The notes below the pieces were generated by a model, which was given only the letters and a program-made list of their open reading frames with translations, had not been told where the DNA came from and searched no databases. DNA of 64,000 bases from Selaginella moellendorffii (taxonomy: Eukaryota; Streptophyta; Lycopodiopsida; Selaginellales; Selaginellaceae): assembly GCF_000143415.4 (NCBI RefSeq), contig NW_003314376.1, positions 172,125 to 236,124 of the forward strand, written 5' to 3'. This document shows, in pieces, positions 9,653 to 22,860 of this stretch. Position 1 is the first letter of the stretch; each line of letters starts with the position of its first letter. The translations under genes and the position numbers were made by a program.

Positions 9653-12600
9653 ACTCCACCACCCATAGACGAAGTTCGATGTCCTCATCGAACGGTAAAC
9701 CCTTTCATAAAGTAACACCCACATGTGTTACCATTTCCATCTTTGGCACCTAGCCAATCTTTGTCTATGGTTTGTCATCAAAGGCTCACCATGCCTTGTC
9801 CATCCTTTAAGGAGCGTAGTCTCTCCAATTTAGAGACTGATTGGACCACATGTAATGGTTCATCCTTTTATTGGTTTAGTTCTCGCTAAACCTCTTAGAG
9901 ACCCTTCTCTAAGTCAATCCCACTACTCCTTCTCGAGTAGTCTCAATTTCCATCGATATAACCTTTGCACTTTGGAACTTTGAATTTTTGACTTCTTGGA
10001 GTCAATTTCCTAGGTGTCTCTGACACCTTGCCTTGCACCTTTTGTGCAACTCCACTTCCCATCCTAGGAAGTTCTCTACTCGAGGGCACCATCATCCTCT
10101 CTTCTATTTCGTGCTAAAGTTCCAGTTATCATGCTTTGTGCTAGGGCTGTTCATGGCCCTATCATTTGGCTACCTTACCGCTCCCTCCCTTGGAGCTTCC
10201 ACTTTCGCCAACTCGGAGCATTTCGGAATCCCTCCTTGGAAACACACTTCCTTTCCCGCAACTTGTTAGCGTCCAACACATTAGTGTTCCTCGCCTAACT
10301 TTGTCACTTGGATTCCTTCCAAGGGATTCCACGGCCCTATCTTGGCCACTCATCTTTTGCTCCTATCCGTTGATTGTTGCACCAAGCAACATCGAATCTC
10401 TACCTCCCTCCTTGAGGTATTGTTTCGGTTCCATAGCAAAGACTCTTCTTTGCCAAGTCCGGAGGACGTTCACCCCTAGTACGTCTCTTTAGCATCTTCT
10501 GCTATGGGCTCTATCCACGGCCCAACTTCGTGACCCTCCTATGGGTCTTTTATAGAGACTACTTTCCTCGGACTCACTATGCCATCGCACGGACATAGTT
10601 TATTTCCCTTAGGTGCTCTTCCCACTTGGTTATCACAACCAAGCCACACCACCTTAAACAGTTCAATTTCAACATTTTTGAACCAGGAACTTCATTCCTT
10701 AGCCAACCAAGTGATCTGGCCATAAGATCACCTAGTGATCTCTCCTTGGCACCTTAATAGAGTTGCCAAGAGGTACTTGGTTTTCTAGACCTCCAAGTTG
10801 TTGACTATAACCCCGGGGGCATCCCCCACACTTGGCGGTGCACCCAAACTAGCCCTTACGGCCAAGGGTTCATAGCAACTGAGATTAGGTGTCCCCATCT
10901 CACTCACCACGACCTTGGTGCCACTTGCACCAAAGTGTTCAAGTTAGATATGCTGAGCTTTCACACTAAGCAATCTAACCGTGCATCACGACTCCGAGGC
11001 ATCCCTCGCTTGGCGGTGTGCCAAAACCAGTCTCCCCACTGAGAGTCCATGACCACCGAAATATGAGTGTCCTCATATTCCAAACCATCACCACGCCCTA
11101 GTGATTTGGGACTCGAACCCAAGCACTAGAGGGTCGGGACTCGAACCCAACCTCCGTATATGCATCTACGGACAGTATCACACTAAATGCCTGGCGTGAC
11201 TCCCCACGCCGGTGCACCAACTTATTTTTAAAGCGCGCTACAGATCACAGCTTAGGAACCTAGTTCCTCCACACTGCCAAGTCCTCTCACTTGACATGTC
11301 TGTGATCATGCATGGACTCCTCCATGCTCGGCCCCATGGCCCACCCCTTTTGAAGTTATCACCTTCAACTAGGGTATTTGTTCCCCCGACGTGCCAATCT
11401 CGCTTGGCAAGTCCTCCGACCACTGTAACATGGTTCCTGCATAAGCGTGAAAGTCCTTGACCATCAACTTTCGTTCAAAGTCCTCTCTTTGAACCCTCGG
11501 GAACTACTTCCCTAACCTTGATAGCCTTGCCTCATGGCAAGCTTCAAGACCACGCTTCTGCTGCGCCACTCTGATTTCGCGCGTTCCATGAACCATTTAC
11601 ACTTGGCCTTTCTAGGTACTAAACTACCTAGAATCATCTTTGGGAACCTTGAAGGAACTCTGTCCCTCAGCTTGCTAAGGCCTCCCTTTTTGCAAGCCTT
11701 CAAAATGCCACATAGTCTAACATGGACAATTCCATATTTTAGACTCTCCATGGCCTCACGGTTGCTAGCGGCAACACCCTCGAGCCCCCACTTGATTCTC
11801 CACTCCCAGCTGGCATAACCAACCTTGGTTATGCCCTTTGATTTCTATGGTTCGGTTCTATCCCCTTACTTCTTGCTTTTTGGCTTCACACCTTTCCTTT
11901 GGTCATTTTCCTCCAGACGAGGAGGATAGCTTTGCACTTTCTATCACGCTTTAGCAAGTATTCTTAGGGATGAACCTACTCAATAGCCTAGGGAGTGGTT
12001 CCTCAATCCGGGCATGCTCACCTTATAATCCCACACACTGGGATTACATTGTTGCTTATGGGCCTTTACATGCCCATCACTAGCCTTGCCAAAATTCCAT
12101 TTTTGGCTTTGTCCAACTCGGGTAGACAGTCCTCTCCTATCTCCGCAACCTTGGACATTTGGATAGCACCTTCTATCCATCATTCGCTAGGGACTTAGTC
12201 CCTTGGGCTTTATCCATTGCCCTCGCGACATCAAACACCACCTTCTGGTGTTCTAGAGTGTCCGGGTGTCCCAATGATAGCTTTCTTGACAATGAGTATT
12301 TCCTTTTATGACATTGACTTACTATATCGCAACACAAGCAATTTATCCCCCGTAAGGGTATATCCAACTTCCTTATGCTATTAAGAAGTCTTGGGTAGCT
12401 ACCTTCTACCCGTTTAACCAGTTATTTTGCACCTCTTGCTTAGTTGCCTCATAGTTGTCAAGTCCTACAACTCATTGCTTGGTGCTTTCACACCTCCATC
12501 ATTATCTGGGTCACCACACTCCAACTGCATGCTCTGCAGCTTAAGCTATGCCATTCCCATTTCCATTGGGATTCCTTTGGCAAGGGGTTCTCATGAACCC

Positions 12601-13698
12601 ACCAACATAGCCTCAAGGTATCACACCTTGGCACATTTGGTGTCTCCACACCATCGGCTCCACGAGCCTACCTCTATGACATTTCCCTTTCGTGTCTAAG
12701 TCTTTGCCAAGACTAACACCGCTCTTTCTCATGCCAACCATCCGTTAGCACTGCCCCATAGAGGTCACACACAACTTTATGTCAAAGTTGTTTTCTTCTG
12801 GGAACACCTTTCCCATAACTTTAGCATGGCACATTTAGCCATCGATGAGATACCCTCTGTTCTCATCCTTGGATCCTATGATCCCCACCCCCATCGTTTG
12901 TGGGGTACAACACACCTCAGTCCAAATGCTTCCATCAGTCCTTTTAGGACCATCCCTTGACTCTACTTGAGTCATCCAGCAGTTTTGGACTTGGTTAATC
13001 CACAGACCCGTAAGGTCCTACTTGTGAGGCACTAGCTCACTGGAATACACTTCTTGCATTCCTGTCCTACTCAAAACGACTATTTTCACAAGTGTTACTC
13101 CGACACTTGATTTTGTTCTCTGGGGGCAACCTTTGCCCCTTAGGACTACTTGTCCATGTGATGAGAATACCAACTCATCCACTTAATACACCCCCAACTC
13201 CTTGGGTTGTTCCAGCATTTATTAGAGGTAGCCCCGGCTACCATTTCAAGGACTTGAGTCCTCTTCTGTATTTGACCTTCCACGGTCATTACCTTTGGTC
13301 TCACATTCATGAGCACCAACCTCAACTATATGAGGATAATCTTGTGACTCCTTTATTGTTTTGGAGTCTCTATCTTTCCCGTGATCCCAACTTTAGTTGT
13401 TTACCACAACAACCTAAGCCAATTTGCTGAGACAAATGCTCATCCAGATCACATCCTCAACTCAATGAGGAAAACCTTGCACTGTTCCCAAGATCCCAAA
13501 GTCGTTCCATTATTGGCCCTTTTCTATCCACCACCTCATCTACAAGTTCACACATGAACTGTAATGGAGAGCCATGTCTTCCAGACTTGCTACTCCTCAA
13601 GGATAGGCCCACTCCTTGGACCTTCTGATGCCAACACTAGTGGTGATATACTTGAGCACCAATAAAAGTCGGACTAAGGAACAGCTCCGATACCAAAT
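9653..13698 (-). other. Non-coding interior of LTR element 1
   Basis: About 4 kb in which the longest ORF is around 110 codons. I see no gag zinc knuckle, protease DTG, reverse-transcriptase or integrase motif in any frame. The primer-site complement is at its right end (13684-13695). This part may act only as packaging or template sequence. Confidence 0.8.
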
Positions 13699-15269
13699 TG
13701 TAAGCGACTAATTTTTCCATTCTACTTTAGTCACTTAACCACACCTTCGACCACTTGGAGGAGTCTCACTCACAACCTCCTTAAGTCCAATTCAGGACTT
13801 GGGACTTGCTAGCCCCAAGAATGGCATCTATGCCACTCAACACTTGCACCTGGTCCAAGTGCTCCACGTGTCCGGTCCCAAGACCGACACCCAAAGGTAC
13901 CACTGACATCTCGGCCCGTTACGCTAAGGCCATGCCCATTCACCTTTGCTGCACTAGTGGTTCAATACCACTTGCATCACCATCCCGTCTCTCCAAGACT
14001 GGGCTATCGGTCCACAAGTGGTCATCCTAGATCCACTCCTTAGCATCCTTAGGATGCCCACAGACCTGGGGAATCGCCTTCCCCAAAGTCCCTTTGTCAA
14101 TTCCTACCAAGTCCCTTTTTGCCCCTGGCCGTGTTTGCCAACACTGCCACTGGATCGAGGCCCACAGGCCCGACCACTAAGTCCCATGGTCCTCTGGGAC
14201 TTCCTCACCACACGACTGTGTCCTTGGTCACTACCCCAGAGGACTGCTCCTCTTCCTTTCCACAGTCTAGGCCTTTGGGACAACATTTCGGAACACCGTG
14301 GCCTTACGCGAGCCACCTGGGTACTCTCCCCGCCTTTCGCCTTTAGGTGCTTTAGCCATGGGCTTAGAGCGAGGTTCCGTTGAGCCACACCTGGTATCCA
14401 AGTAGGTAGTGCCACCCACACTTGGACTGGGAGCATCGGCCAGTCGATCTCCCGGGGGAACTAGAGCCGGCTCTTGAACACTTCACCAAGCTACCCCGCT
14501 TGTCGGTCCATGTTCACTCTAGTCTTGGACTTCCCAGTGGGCATCTCATCACCCAACACTGGGTCCGGCCTTCCTGGGCCAAACTGGCCTTTCCTAGCCA
14601 AACTGGCTCCACTGCAGTCCTCCCCCTACTATACTTTTGGAGCTCACCAAACCCCCCAGGGTCTGGGAGACGAACGCTTTGGGCTTTCACCCTCTCAGGC
14701 TCCAGACTCGGACTCGGACTCGGACTCGGACTCGGATTCGGACTCGGACTCGGGCTCGGGCTCGGTCTTGGCCTCGGCCTCGGCCTCGGTCTCGGTCCCG
14801 ATCTCGGTCTCGGTCTCGGTCTCGGTCCCGGTCTCGGTTCCGGTCTTGGTCTCGACTTCGGACTCCATCTCGGACTCCATCTCGGACTCCATCTCGGGTC
14901 CATCTCGGACTCCACTTTGGACTCCAACTCGGGTCCATCTCGGGTCCACCTCGGACTTCATCTCGGACTCCATCTCAGACTCCATCTCGGGTCCATCTCG
15001 GACTCCATCTCGGACTCCATTTCGAGTCCATCTCGGACACTCCCACGTGTCATGTGTTGGTCCTTTTGGGTCCCTTTTTGGAGCCTTGCCTTTTGCTCGC
15101 TTCGTGCTCGTTCCTTGAGCACTTCGTTGGGAGTTCCACTCCCGCTCTTGACTTTTCAAGTCGGAGCTTTTGGTCCAAACGTGTTACGCTCGTTTGGCTC
15201 TCGCTTCGGCCACTACCATGTGGCGCCCTTCCGGCTCCACTTTGGGGCCTAGGGATTTTGTGTCTCACA
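13699..15269 (-). repeat. LTR of element 1 (right copy; 5' LTR in element orientation)
   Basis: 1571 bp, visibly close to the left copy (roughly a percent of substitutions by eye), indicating a recent insertion. The hexamer array is shorter here. Confidence 0.92.
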
Positions 15270-15274
15270 GATAA

Positions 15275-15312
15275 AGGGTAAAAACTACGTGCGCTACATT
15301 TGGTATTAGAGG
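15275..15312 (+). other. End of left LTR and primer-binding site of element 2
   Basis: The interrupted LTR resumes after the second GATAA and ends GCGCTACA at 15298. After TT comes TGGTATTAGAG (15301-15311), one mismatch from the initiator-tRNA-Met site TGGTATCAGAG. This sets the element's orientation as plus. Confidence 0.75.
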
Positions 15313-18300
15313 ATACGTCTCAGCGAGTCCTATACAATGAGATTGGGCAACTAGTCTCGTTGCATACGCAGCAATGAAAATGATGATCCGAGTGGGTACA
15401 CGTTTTGGTGCAAAGGCTTCGCAATTGTTCCTTGGGTATGAAATTTGGTTACCTTTTTGCTCCATATTATGTGAGCTTGCTCTTGGGCTCATAGGGTGGA
15501 CTGAGTTGTTCCATTTACACGAGTTTGTGCTTGGGCTCGTGAGTGAGGCACATTAGCAACTCAAAATTATACTTTGAGTTGGCAAGATTAATGTAAGCCG
15601 ATCGATAGTTCTTGTGGTTCTGTAAGTTGTTCCATGTACCATGGGTGAAAGCAAACCTCATTGGGTTTGCTATGAGTGGCAAATAGGCTGGTCCATAGCT
15701 GTTTAGCACGGCACTAGTGGATCCTTCCTAAGCATGATTATGAATGGATCAATCAAGACTGTAGGGATTAGTCTATTGATTCAGGTAATCATTATTGTGC
15801 TCTCTCATAAACTTTTCTTGGATTGGACTAAAGGCAGTGTGAAAGCAAGCTTGAGGTTTAGTCAAAGATGAGGCCAAAAAGAGAGTCGTCAAGGACGAAG
15901 GATTAAACACGTAAATCATCTTCTTTTCTTGGAGGGATGATTTGCAACGAAGTGTAACTCATTGCTCGTGTTCACATCATGCAATCAAGAATCCTATCTT
16001 GATGCATGTTGGAAATGATGGTCTTACAAGTGGTCAGTTATGGGATGGATAGCGGTGAAGCGCTATACCATTTTGTCTAGGCTTGCTATTGGAAGACTTG
16101 GGTTACAATGCTCAATTCTTTTCTGGGGAACCTTGCTATTGCTCCTTGAGTAGCTTGGTGTTAGATTAGTTTTGAGTTTGATTGGAAAGACAGTGGCATG
16201 AGTTTGTCCGTGTTGTGAACAAAAGTTAGTGGTCTTCAGTGTTGTAATCTCTATTGGTGGAGTGTGGCATTTTTGTTGCATTTTGTCGAATTGAGTTGGC
16301 ACTTGATGGTCACATGAACTTTTGAAGTAATGATATGGACATTGCTCATAGTGTTGCTTGATTGATGATCAAGTCATTGTGATTTATATCATATCCATGT
16401 GATAATGAGCAATGTGTTTATGAAGTTGCTTGAGTAAATGATGATCAACCCCAAAGTGGTTGATGGTGAAGCTAGTCTACTTGCACGAAGTAGCATTGTA
16501 GTAGCTTTGACTGGATTCTCGATAGTGATCCATGGTGCTAAACTTAAGTTGGTACTTTGTTTCCTTGAGTTTGCCCATTAAGGTGTTGGAAAATAGCATA
16601 CATTTGCTATAACTTGTTGGTTGATCTGTTAACACTTGGAGTAAATTGTTGGATAAAGAAGGTGTGTGGTTGAGGCATTAACATCACTAGCACTAGTGTT
16701 GGTGGAAGTGGCATTGTTATTTTGAGTGATGAAATTTTTTCCTTAAACCTTGATTTTCCATGTTATTTTTTTTGTTAGTGTTTTGGCTTCATATTGGATC
16801 TTGAAGGTGGTTGAAGAAGAATGTTAATGCAAAGGTGGATATCCAAAGATGTGGTCTTCGTGATCAAACCTTGGATGTTCATTTTGCAGTTTTGCAGATG
16901 TCGGTGTTGGATTTGGAAGATGGGCAAAGATGTTCAATACTTAAGTATATTGATGGATCATGAGAATTTGTGTCGAGATGAACTTATGTGAAGTTGTTTG
17001 TAGGAAGAAGTTGGTCGAGTCTTGGAAGTTTGCAATCCTAGATTAAGAGTCATTCTTTCTCTAGGATGGAAAATTTTCCACAAATTTTCTTAGGCTTTTC
17101 CAATGATTGATCTATTGATCACTTTGCTCGAAAACCATTCCATTTTCGAAAGCCAGTACAAACTAGTGAAGGGGTTGAAGTTGACTTCGGTTGGCTTAGA
17201 CTTTAGTAAGTAGTTTGTATGATGTAGCCCAAAAGGGATGCTGACTTTTGGGGCTAAGGCAATTGAGTTGGATAAAGTTTGGAGTTGGTGTGGAAAAGTG
17301 GCTGATACGCTTTTCTAAGAAGGGTGACCCTTATGCCCTTCTTTTATAGTGTTTTGCTTGGTGGCAGGTTGCACCTTGCATTTCGCTAAGACTCTATGAG
17401 AGTAGTGAGCTCTCAATGATCTTGACTTAGTCTTGGTGGCCCTGCTCCTTGGCTGAAGATGGTGATGTCTAACTTGGTTGTTTAAGGTTAAGATGTTGGT
17501 ACCCGTACTATAGCTTTGTCTATGAGGAGGTTGTGTACTGATATGAGTCCATCTCATAGTCTTCACTTTAGTTTCGACTGAGTGTTGATCACATAGCTAG
17601 CCTCTTCAAGGCATGCTTAGAGCTATTGACTAAATGCATTTATGAGCTTATTGCGGTTGAGTTGGATTTGAGTGGTCATTTAGTTTGTGCTTGTCTATGA
17701 ACTTTTATCTCGTACCTGGGGTATTGTGTTCATGTTAGACAAGTATGTGACTCGATGACATGAGTTAGTGTTTGGGTCTTGTGAAGGTAAGTTGAAGGGT
17801 GATTGTTAGTTGCTTTGCGACTAATGATTACTTGTAGACTTTGTCAAAAGACTGTTGATACTTTCTTCGCTCGATGATGATTTAGTAGTGATGGGCTTGT
17901 TTTACCGGATGATGTTGTGGAGGATCGTGTCGTTAGATTTACATGGTTTTTCCATGTTGACATGTCGACTCTACCTCTGTTGATATCATTTGGTTACATC
18001 TAGTCCGTAGTGTTAGATTTCATTGAGTCTTGGACGTGGTGAATCACTCCATGATGATATGTTCTCTATTATTGAGTATTGTTGGAGGATTGATCTCGGA
18101 TACTAAGTAAAGTATCTTTGACCTTGGTTAGCTTAGTTGCTAGGAAGTTTTGAGTGGTGATTCACTCGTGCTTTCTTCTAGCTTTGTTATAGTGTTGATG
18201 GCATTGAAGTGATGCCTTGTCATTGACATTGTTGGTATTGGGATTCAAGTGAAATGAGATGTCTCTCTGTAGGATTGATATTGCATTTCATTAGTCTCGA

Positions 18301-18342
18301 TGCAAATAGCATTGATGATTTGGCTTTAGCTTTATGTTGTAA
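15313..18342 (+). other. Non-coding interior of LTR element 2
   Basis: About 3 kb rich in TTG, GTT and GATG words, with no ORF over about 85 codons and no recognisable retroelement protein motif. It ends where the TIR transposon starts at 18343. Confidence 0.75.
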
Positions 18343-18782
18343 GCTCTATTTCGTTAAAGTGGGAATTGTCATTATCCCACTTGTAAAATAAGGTTTCCAA
18401 ACCTTTATATAGTATATAAATATAACAAAATTCAACTGCATTGAGGCACATGCCATTTTATTTTAAACAAGGAAATGTCTACTCAATCACTTCTCCTCCC
18501 CTTGCCACTGCTTCACCTCTCTCTTCTCCTTGTCATCGTCGTCCAATTTCTTTCCATCCTTTTAATATTGGCTCAGTTGCTCCGAGTCTAGGTGGAGCCC
18601 AAGTCCCCATTCAATCTTTACTTTCCCTTTATTAATAAAACAACTTCGTAGACTTCCAATAACATGCTGTAACACTTTTAGTATAATGCAAATCCTCTTA
18701 AAGAATTGTCTTTTAATATTAATACAATGGCATAGAACCCCATGCCATAATAAGTTACATTTTTAAATAAATACATGCCATC

Positions 18783-19750
18783 TCAGACTGTTATTTTTTG
18801 CCTCCAACGCCTATACAATAATCTTGGAATTTCATCACTCTCCACACTATCAGGATTTAAACCCAATAGTAATGCCATCTCTTCTCTAATACGTCCACGC
18901 TCATGTTCAGTGGTCAAGTCTGGAAACCTCGTCTCGCCCTTCATTGTTCGGTAGTAGGGGATCACGTCTGCGATGTCGGGTGTTACTGGACTTGCCAGCA
19001 TCTTCTGCTTCAGTTTCTCCACCCACTCATCAGATACTAGCCTGTGGTTGTATTTGCTTTGGATGTCGATACGGCTCTTGTCGATTGTATATACTTTGTT
19101 GGAATAGTAACAAGTACTATTATCTGCGACGATTTTTGCTCTTTCTGCTCTTTGCGGCTCTTCTTTTTGGTGGGTGTAGTGTTTGAACCCGAGGCAATGG
19201 CATCACCGAGTAGCTTCTTTTTTGGAGCAAGAGAGTCGGACGTTGGCTTGAGCTTGACCACCCTTTTCTGCTTCGGGGTAGTTTCCAGATCGACCCCCTT
19301 TTCCTTCGCTTCGCGAACTGGAGGCACTCTCAACGGCTCAATGTTGGAATATAGTTTTTGAACATCGCCGTAGGTGAGGTCCGTGGATTCCATGTGATCT
19401 TCATAGACCCGCAACGTCTTTGAAATTGTGGGCCTCCTGGACAACCTCTCCCTAGCTCCCTCTAGGAATTCCTCATAGCCGCTGCCCCCCTCCGGGAAGC
19501 CGCTAGGATGTGCAAGGTGGATCTTGAAGGCGGACGCTGTCTCTACCACAAGTGCTAGTCCATATTCTTGCATGGAACTGCATGGAGTGTCTGTCACTTG
19601 GATGAGGATCCCCATGCATTCTTTTCTCCCACCATCTGTGTTGTACAGCCTCAGATCCTCGCCTTCCATCCCAAAAGTCCAACTGGTGAGCTCCTCCCCC
19701 TTCTCTGCATCCACATTGACAGTGGCTGGAAGAAGAACGCAATTCCTCGC
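18783..19750 (-). pseudogene. Transposon cargo gene, main exon (copy 1, frameshifted)
   Basis: The exon follows an acceptor (TTTTTTAACAG at 19751 on) and runs to TGA at 18783-18785. The N-terminal part reads cleanly (VNVDAEKGEELTSWTFGMEG, QVTDTPCSSMQEYG, LTYGDVQKLYSNIEPLRVP), followed by a Lys-rich linker. A 13-bp deletion in the KEQ region, relative to the copy at 56459-57437, shifts the frame and destroys the C-terminal domain. Function unknown; the C-terminal part of the sister copy faintly resembles ParB-like domains. Element-encoded, not a host housekeeping gene. Confidence 0.6.
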
Positions 19751-20667
19751 CTGTTAAAAAATGCACAACAATTAGAGCTGACAGATGAAAAGCTAACAGC
19801 TGAAAATAACGTGAGGCCACACGCCATTCACCACTGCATCAGATGTCTTGAGGCTGCATCCTAAGATGGCGTGAGGCTACACGCCATCTATAACCGGACT
19901 GCACTCGAGAGCCCAATCGGTGCATGCCAATGTTGCTACTGAATGGCATGTGGCCTCATGCCATTTTCTACTTGGCCTAAAAGACTTACCATTTGAAGCC
20001 GAATGGAGGCGTGACAATCGAGGCCAGACTCGCTAGCGAATGTGCACTGTGTGTACAGCGGATCGTAGCAGCAAGGCTACTCTGCCACTTACAGTTGGAG
20101 AGTGGCGCTGAAATCTCCTGGGACGCCAAGTGGGCTGCGTGTGGGTGGCATAGTGGGTGGCAGAGTTGGCGGCGAAGTTACAAACTGGGTGTGTTTTGAA
20201 GTGGACGCCGATGCACACGAGCGCGATGCGAGCGCGAGTGTGATGCCAGCGCGAGTGGACGCCGATGCATACGAGAAACCTGTAGAGAAGGTAGATGAGC
20301 GCGAATGTGAGCGTGATCGCGAGTGGGAGCGCGATGCGAGCACGAGTGTGCGAGCGCGAGTACGAAGCAAAATGCAAAACCTAACCTCACACGCGCGAAA
20401 TGTCATGACAGTTGGTAATCCCGCAACGTCATCATTCCTCGGACTTGGGCGCCACCATTAATTTCTGGATCGCCGTGCGCATGCATGCACGTGAAATCCA
20501 AAAGAAATCCGCAACGTCATCATTCCTCGGACTGCATGCACGCGAAATCCAAAAGAAAGATCATGATTGGGATATCATTTAATACCCTCGCTATATTTAT
20601 ACCATGCATGATTGGATATTCCAAAGCATCTTGTATTTCCAAAAATGCCAAATGTTCAGCTAAATAA

Positions 20668-21917
20668 AGAATGGTATACAATGTCCTTCTTGATGACCCT
20701 GCAAAGAAGCATCTCGATCGGACACCACATGAGACCACACGAGCCTTACAATGTTTCAGGGGCATTTGCCATAGATCCGACCGTTATTTTGCTCCAAGAT
20801 TCTACAGTTTGGTGTGCATTGATCTTTCCATCGACACTGCAAAGGGACATCACAATCAGATGCGGGATCACAAGAAACCAACTTCACTAACTCTGGTTTC
20901 ACCAAGATCTATGTAAGGAGTTATGAAATGAAAGAACCCTCTCTATTGAAATGTGTTTATGGTCCTGACATATCAAAGGATTTTGCATCAAGTTCTGTAT
21001 TTGCATGTTTATCAAGCTACTGAATTGCTAAACCCTAAACCCTAAACATGTGGCAAATGCTGCGTGAAGAAAGATGCCCTTTCTGGGCAAATGCTGTAAG
21101 AGGCAGATGCCGAGCAGTTACACGGCGAATAATCTTGGCGCGGATCGCTGACATGGCATGGCAAAGTTCGAATCACTAACATGGCACAGCTGGATCGAGG
21201 CAAGGACATGATGTGACAAAGTTCAACGTCCGACAGCAAAGTCTAGAAGCTACTCAGTTTGAAATTTGTCAGAGGAATTATAAGATCTGGTTTGTCAGAG
21301 GATTTGATGTGATGTTCAAGCGTGTGGGCTCATGCAATTTTGATCCCAAAAAATGCACCAAAAAATGCTCGGCGTCATCTGGCGTTATCTCTTGAATGGC
21401 GTGGGGCCGCATGCCATTTTCAGGGGCACATAGGAGTATATTCCTAGAATATTCTAACACGCGCGAGATTTTTTTGAGTTTTCTGGAGATCCAACCGTTA
21501 GATCGCAACTAGATTTTACAGAATGGTATACAATGTCTTTCTTGATGACCCTGCAAAGAAGCATCTCAATCGAACACCACATGAGACCACACGAGCCTTA
21601 CAATGTTTCAGGGGCATTTGCCACAGATCCGACTGTTATGTTGCTCCAAGATTTTACAGTTTGGTGTGCATTGACCTTTCCATCGACACTGCAAAGGGAC
21701 ATCACAATCAGATGCGGGATCACAAGAAACTAACTTCACTAACTCTGGTTTCACCAAGATCTACGTAAGGAGTTATGAAATGAAAGGACCCTCTCTATTG
21801 AAATGTGTTTATGGTCCTAGGGGCATTGTGACATATCAAAGGATTTTGCATCAAGTTCTGTATTTGCATGTTTATCAAGCTACTGAATTGCTAAACCCTA
21901 AACCCTAAACCCTAAAC
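20668..21917. repeat. Internal duplication inside TIR transposon (copy 1)
   Basis: The segment from GAATGGTATACAATGTC at 20668 to the telomeric motif at 21046 is repeated from 21521 to 21917. The following segment (ACACGGCGAATAATCTTGG) at 21120-21370 is repeated at 22380-22590. Copies differ by few bases. The same duplicated layout exists in the complete element (54323-55580 and flanks), so the duplication predates the split of the two copies. Confidence 0.85.
21028..21046 (+). repeat. Interstitial telomere-like repeat (TAAACCC)n
   Basis: Two and a half units of the plant telomeric heptamer next to ACATGTGGCAAATGC. A three-and-a-half-unit version is at 21892-21917. Counterparts in the complete transposon are 55193-55211 and 54323-54348. 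Because they sit in a fixed position inside a mobile element, they are not chromosome-end remnants. Confidence 0.9.
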
Positions 21918-22649
21918 ATGTGGCAAATGCTGCGTGAAGAAAGATGCCCTTTCTGGGCAAATGCTGTAAGATGCAGATGCCGAGCAGATGTATCTCAGGC
22001 TAGCGAAGGGGACAAACGAAAGCTAGCTATAAACATGACGGGATGCAAATAGATTACTAGGCTGGTCCTGCGAAAATCAAAAACCATAATTGAAAACATT
22101 GAAAATGCAAAAAGAAAGGTTTATAATATTTTTGAATTTTAAGCAACAAAAGGAATGTAAGTAGGGCATGTGTTTGTAAGTTTAAAAATGCCTCAACCAC
22201 TTAAATTCCCAAGTAAATAAAGCTGTTTCTATTTTTGGTATAGGTAAACTTTATAGCGTGTGGGCTCATGCAATTTTGAACCCAAAAATGCACCAAAAAA
22301 TGCTCGACTATCATTATTCTTTGAATGGCGTGTGGCCTTATATTGCCATAAATGGACGTACACGCACAGCATAATTATTCCTTTACACGGCGAATAATCT
22401 TGGCGCGGATCGCTAACATGGCATGGCAAAGTTCGAATCACTGACATGGCACAGCTGGATCAAGGCAAGGACATGATGTGACAAAGTTCAACCTCCGACA
22501 GCAAAGTCTAGAAGCTACTCAGTTTGAAATTTGTCAGAGGAATCATAAGATCTGGTTTGTCAGAGGATTTGATGTGACGTTCAAGCGTGTGTTATTTTTG
22601 AATTCTCGAACTCATTCCTAGGTCTATCATTTTTGTGTGCCGTGTTCTT

Positions 22650-22860
22650 GGTTCCGTTGAGCGTAGTGAGCGCTGCTTGTGTAAGCGGCGTTGTGAGCTG
22701 TGGTTTATGCGTCTACGAGCGGTTGCGGCATTGCGAGCGCCATTGCGAGCGGCAGATTATGCGAGTGGCAGTTTGTGCGAGCGGCGCTATGAGCAGTTGC
22801 GGTGTTGTGAGCGGCGCTATGAGTAGTTGCGGTGTTGCGAGCGGCACTGTCTTTGGTGTG
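22650..22860. repeat. Imperfect 30-bp minisatellite in TIR transposon
   Basis: Repeats of a unit around GCGGCGCTATGAGCAGTTGCGGTGTTGTGA. They produce short repetitive ORFs rich in Cys, Ser and Arg that I do not believe are translated. Counterpart: 53400-53600. Confidence 0.7.

Larger units (their letters stand above)
8040..15269 (-). mobile_element. LTR retrotransposon 1 (non-coding, young, nested in element 2)
   Basis: Two direct repeats (8040-9652, 1613 bp; 13699-15269, 1571 bp) bound the element; on the minus strand each starts TGTGAGACAC and ends GCTTACA. The GATAA target duplication is at 8035-8039 and 15270-15274. The homologous uninterrupted site is present at 24030-24050. Orientation is minus: beside the right LTR lies GCTCCGATACCA (13684-13695), the reverse of a primer site for initiator tRNA-Met, and a purine-rich tract (minus strand GGGTGGTGGAG) lies beside the left LTR. 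The 4-kb interior has only short ORFs, so it depends on enzymes from elsewhere. Confidence 0.92.

Noticed and set aside
8763-9715. Long ORFs of SDSDSD, GLGLGL, RTRTRT and ESESES on both strands
   Set aside because: All come from a six-base tandem repeat inside an LTR; every frame is open, so ORF length carries no coding signal. The same applies to 14422-15281.
11212-13430. ORFs of 80-110 codons in the interior of LTR element 1
   Set aside because: Evenly scattered over all frames, no motifs, no second copy to compare.
19993-20461. Arg/Glu- and Ser/His-rich ORFs in the transposon around 20033-20461 and 55822-56332
   Set aside because: They follow imperfect GCGCGAGTGxGA repeats and are not conserved in frame between the two copies beyond what duplication explains; possible splice donors suggest upstream exons or leader instead.
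21028-21046. Chromosome-end or ancient fusion site
   Set aside because: The telomeric units are few and sit at a fixed place in a mobile element.
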